From Vespula vulgaris (Eukaryota; Arthropoda; Insecta; Hymenoptera; Vespidae), in contig NC_066599.1 in NCBI RefSeq assembly GCF_905475345.1, positions 911,001-975,000 of the forward strand: DNA of 64,000 bases, written 5' to 3'. Numbering within the stretch: the stretch's first letter is position 1; every line of letters begins with the position of its first letter. Positions 61,026 to 64,000 of the stretch are shown in pieces. The translations under genes were made by a program, and so were the position numbers. Under the pieces are notes generated by a model that was not told the DNA's origin, did not search any database, and saw nothing but the letters and a program-made list of their open reading frames with translations.

Positions 61026-64000
61026 CCATATACTTGATTTATTTCAGGAACAAATAGCACTTACTGAGTACAATAAAGCCTTAGAATTATTAAAAGAAAA
61101 TAAACATAAGGAAGCTTTGAATATTTTTAAAGAGCTTTTAGAAACTGAATTGCTGGATGAAGTTGAAAAACCTGAAATATCAGATGGCAGATCAAGGCCT
61201 ATGTTGTCATTAAAATATTCGTGTTATAAAAATATTGGAGCTATTGAAGCGGTATGGGGAAATTATGGGGCTGCCATAGAAAATTATTGGGAAGCAGCTA
61301 ATTTAGATGATTCCGATGTAATATTATGGTATAGAATGGGTACCATGGCTATGAAAATTTCTAATTTAGAATTAGCTTGTTCATCTTTTAAACAAGGACT
61401 GAAATGTAATTCAAACCATTGGCCATGTTTGGATAACATTATAACTGCCCTATATGCTGTACCAGACTACATGAATTGTCTTTTATATATTTCTGTAGCA
61501 TTAGAAAGAGATCCAAATTACATTAAAGGCTTAGCTTTCAGAGATAAAATTTTCAAAGCTATTCCATGTTTAGAAGAATGTTATAAATTGTATAACAGTG
61601 ACTGGAGGTTAGATCCACCACTGTATACAGAGTACAATCATATAATAGGAGATAAATTACTAGCAGAAGCAGAAGAAGTGGCAGAGAAATGGGCAGAAGT
61701 ATGCAAATCAGAGTTTATTCCAAAACCTGTGCCAGAATTAACATTAAGGAAACCTATAACTAATTATACATGGCTTGATATTGGAGAAAGTTTATTAGAT
61801 ATGCACAGATACATTACTGAAAGTGATTTAAGCTTTGTAAGTCGAATTAAATTAATAGTTAATATGCCTAATATCGAAGCCATAGATAAAGATGATGAGT
61901 GTGATGTCCAAGAAACTAATGTAGATACAGATATGCAAGAATCACAATCCCCAGGTTTAAATGGCACAACAAATGACATAGATAAAAATATGAAAATTGA
62001 CAAAGAAGAAATAGTAAATAACACATTTGAAGGATCTGAAATTAATGGAAGATTTAATGATGTATCAAACACAGCAATGGATATGGAAATAGAAGAAGAT
62101 AAAAAATCATGTTCAACGGATATACAGATAATAGAAGATGAAGATCCTTTAAGAATTTCAGATTTAGATGTTTTAAATGAGGTATTACAATTTGAAGAAC
62201 CAAACCAAACAAAAAATACAGAATTAGATGAACAAATTATGTCTGAAACTGAAGGTAATAGTGAAAAACCTCAAGTTGAAAAAGCAAAGGGTGATGCATA
62301 TAGTACTGATAATGGAATAATCAATGAAAAGTCCAGTGATAGAGAAAGCGACAAGTCCAATGATAAGATCTATGATAAACCTGCTGAAAATCTAGCAGAA
62401 GTACCTAAGATAGATGAGAAATCTAATGAAAAAACAGAAGGAAAAGACGAAGTTCAAAAAGTAAAAAAAAGACGTAGAAGTGCTCTGTGTTTTTTACAGC
62501 AATGGGCTTGGAGTTGTAGTAGCATGAGACGATCGGCGCGAGTACGTAGTTCAAATCGAAGAGAAGCTGAAAGAGATGACGTTCAGTTAGAAGAAACACT
62601 CAGAAGAATATTCCCAAGCACGTTATTGTAAAGTCTTTAAATATATTTTCCACTATATAAAAAATTAATGATCTTTTCAACTTACAGTTTTTATTACTTC
62701 TTTTTAGATCAGATACAGTAAAATTAACAAAAGATGATACTACAAAAAGTATGGATGATACTATGGATACAATGGATGTATATCAATTATTTGTAAATCA
62801 AGAAAATAATACTGCTTCTGCAGAAGGAATAAAAAGTTCTGATAGTTCTAAATCACCAAGTCCTGATACAAGGTAATCTTTTATTTATTCATTACAAAAT
62901 AATAGCATTTTTAAGACATTTCTATATCTTCATTAATTTATTATTTTAGTCAACAAACAAAATATTTTGGAACAGAATTAGAAAATGTTGATGTGGGTGC
63001 ATTTATTAATGAATATAGTAGCAAGAATAATTTAATGATAATCATAGCAAAATTCACAGAATTCATATGTACAAAATGGACTCAAGAATGGCCAAAAGGA
63101 TTGTCAGAAATTTATTTGGAAGCTTATTTATTTACAAGGTATACAAAAAATGCTTTAACTAATGATAAAAGTATATATACAATGTCAGTATTATTATTTT
63201 TGTTTTTTAGAGAGCATATTCCACATCCATCACCATTTGATGAAAATATAGATGATAATATTCTAAAATTAGATGCTGAAATGACACTATTATTCGGAGA
63301 GCTTCATACAGATAAATGGTTAGATAATAAGCCTGATCTTATAGCATCATCAAGGTAAAAAATTTCAATTTTTATTAATGATATATATATTTAGTTTTGT
63401 TTATTTTTGTACTATAATATGCTCCTAACTTACATTGCAATATTATTATAGTTTAGACAAACTAGGTACTGGCATGCCTTCAGAGGAATTAGGTCATATA
63501 ATATTTACTAGTATTCGAGGAGACCTTTTACATCAAGAAAATATTTTCATTTTATTAAGAGTTCTATGGCTAAAAGCTACTATCTTCTTATGTCAAGGTG
63601 ACACAGATATCGTTATTGAAACCTTAGAGTTGGTAAGAAATTTTAAAAAAATATATAAAACTTAGATATCATTAATTTTTCTATTACATAATTATTTACA
63701 TATTGTAGTTGCTGCATCAATTAAGAGAATTGGAAGGTCAAAATCACAATATTTGCCTTATATTACCAAATTGTAAATGTAATTCTCAAATCAGTCTTAA
63801 AATAGTGGAAAAAAAACTGAAGTCTATACAGAGGTATTTACAAAGTTATCTTACATTACAATTAGACTATAAAATTTCTAATGTATTATTATATTTTTTT
63901 ATAATAGGAGTCAAAAACTTGGTGAAATACAACACTTATATGATGAAAAAAAATATGCGGAATTGTCTTGCGTTTTACAAGATACATTCAAATTTGCAAG
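60205..64000 (+). CDS. CABIN1: Calcineurin-binding protein cabin-1-like, 5' part (runs off window)
   Basis: Eight exons are visible: 60205..60288, 61048..62627, 62708..62872, 62950..63138, 63211..63354, 63452..63632, 63709..63833 and 63908..>64000, all phase-consistent, about 853 codons so far. CABIN1 is a very large TPR-rich scaffold; in vertebrates it binds calcineurin and MEF2 and is a subunit of the HIRA/UBN1 histone H3.3 chaperone complex. The N-terminus MMKISALNEESSEESEEED followed by TKEAQ matches the family. TPR-like helices follow (NYWEAANLDDSDVILWYRMG, SSFKQGLKCNSNHWPCLDN). Residues ~270-470 are an acidic, low-complexity insertion. Then comes RRRSALCFLQQWAWSCS with RRSARVRSSNRRE, another CABIN1-like segment. 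The first ATG of two in tandem is taken as the start. The first intron is about 760 bp and nearly half of it is a TACA array. The 3' end lies beyond the window. Confidence 0.92.
60697..61022 (+). repeat. Uninterrupted (TACA)n array, ~81 units
   Basis: Tetranucleotide TACA repeated without any interruption for about 325 bp inside the first CABIN1 intron. Open frames across it on both strands (repeating Tyr-Ile-His-Thr or Met-Tyr-Val-Cys) are artefacts. It ends about 25 bp before the AG of the exon-2 acceptor. Confidence 0.97.

Noticed and set aside
60684..61060. Open frames over 100 codons on both strands across the TACA array
   Set aside because: They are pure translations of a tetranucleotide repeat; every frame is open because the 12-bp reading cycle contains no stop.

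Overview
This is an AT-rich, intron-containing animal nuclear sequence. The gene content (ebony, Imp4, an HMGXB4-like protein, GLDC, pontin/RUVBL1, SLC35E3, NUP160, CABIN1) together with short AT-rich introns and very dense CT/GA, TA and tri- and tetranucleotide microsatellites points to an insect. A hymenopteran, probably a bee or wasp, is my best guess, but that placement is inference. Nothing prokaryotic, viral or CRISPR-like was seen.

Layout. Positions 1-15355 hold no coding exon I can defend: one GC-richer probable 5' UTR exon ending at a strong donor (773/774), then long microsatellite-rich DNA with several degenerate tandem repeats. A two-exon gene (15356-18334, +) encodes an 894-residue secreted-then-seven-TM protein resembling vertebrate PRRT3/PRRT4. 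Positions 18335-22457 look intergenic. The 12-exon ebony gene (beta-alanyl-amine synthase, 898 aa) occupies 22458-30200 on the minus strand. A well-formed TATA/initiator pair at about 32.3 kb is a good candidate for its promoter. A hAT-like non-autonomous element lies just beyond it, and 32.8-38.0 kb is gene-free.

From 38.3 kb on, the window becomes a compact housekeeping block: Imp4 (+, single exon), HMGXB4-like (+, 5 exons), GLDC (-, 10 exons), RUVBL1/pontin (-, 3 exons), SLC35E3-like (-, 5 exons), NUP160 (+, 13 exons), a small two-TM protein (-, 3 exons), and the 5' part of CABIN1 (+, 8 exons seen, running off the right edge). I rebuilt every exon chain from splice sites and reading phase. 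All complete models are multiples of three, and where I know the family their lengths fit it (RUVBL1 456 aa, SLC35E3 311, NUP160 1402, GLDC 992).

These genes do not form one pathway. They cover cuticle and amine chemistry (ebony), ribosome biogenesis (Imp4), chromatin (HMGXB4-like, pontin, CABIN1), mitochondrial glycine cleavage (GLDC), Golgi-type sugar transport (SLC35E3) and nuclear pore structure (NUP160). The most unusual material is non-coding. There is a four-copy short inverted-repeat transposon family, two copies of it inside ebony introns. A 91-bp minisatellite in an ebony intron is built from the exon's own splice acceptor and carries a decoy AG. An uninterrupted ~325-bp TACA array ends about 25 bp before a CABIN1 splice acceptor.
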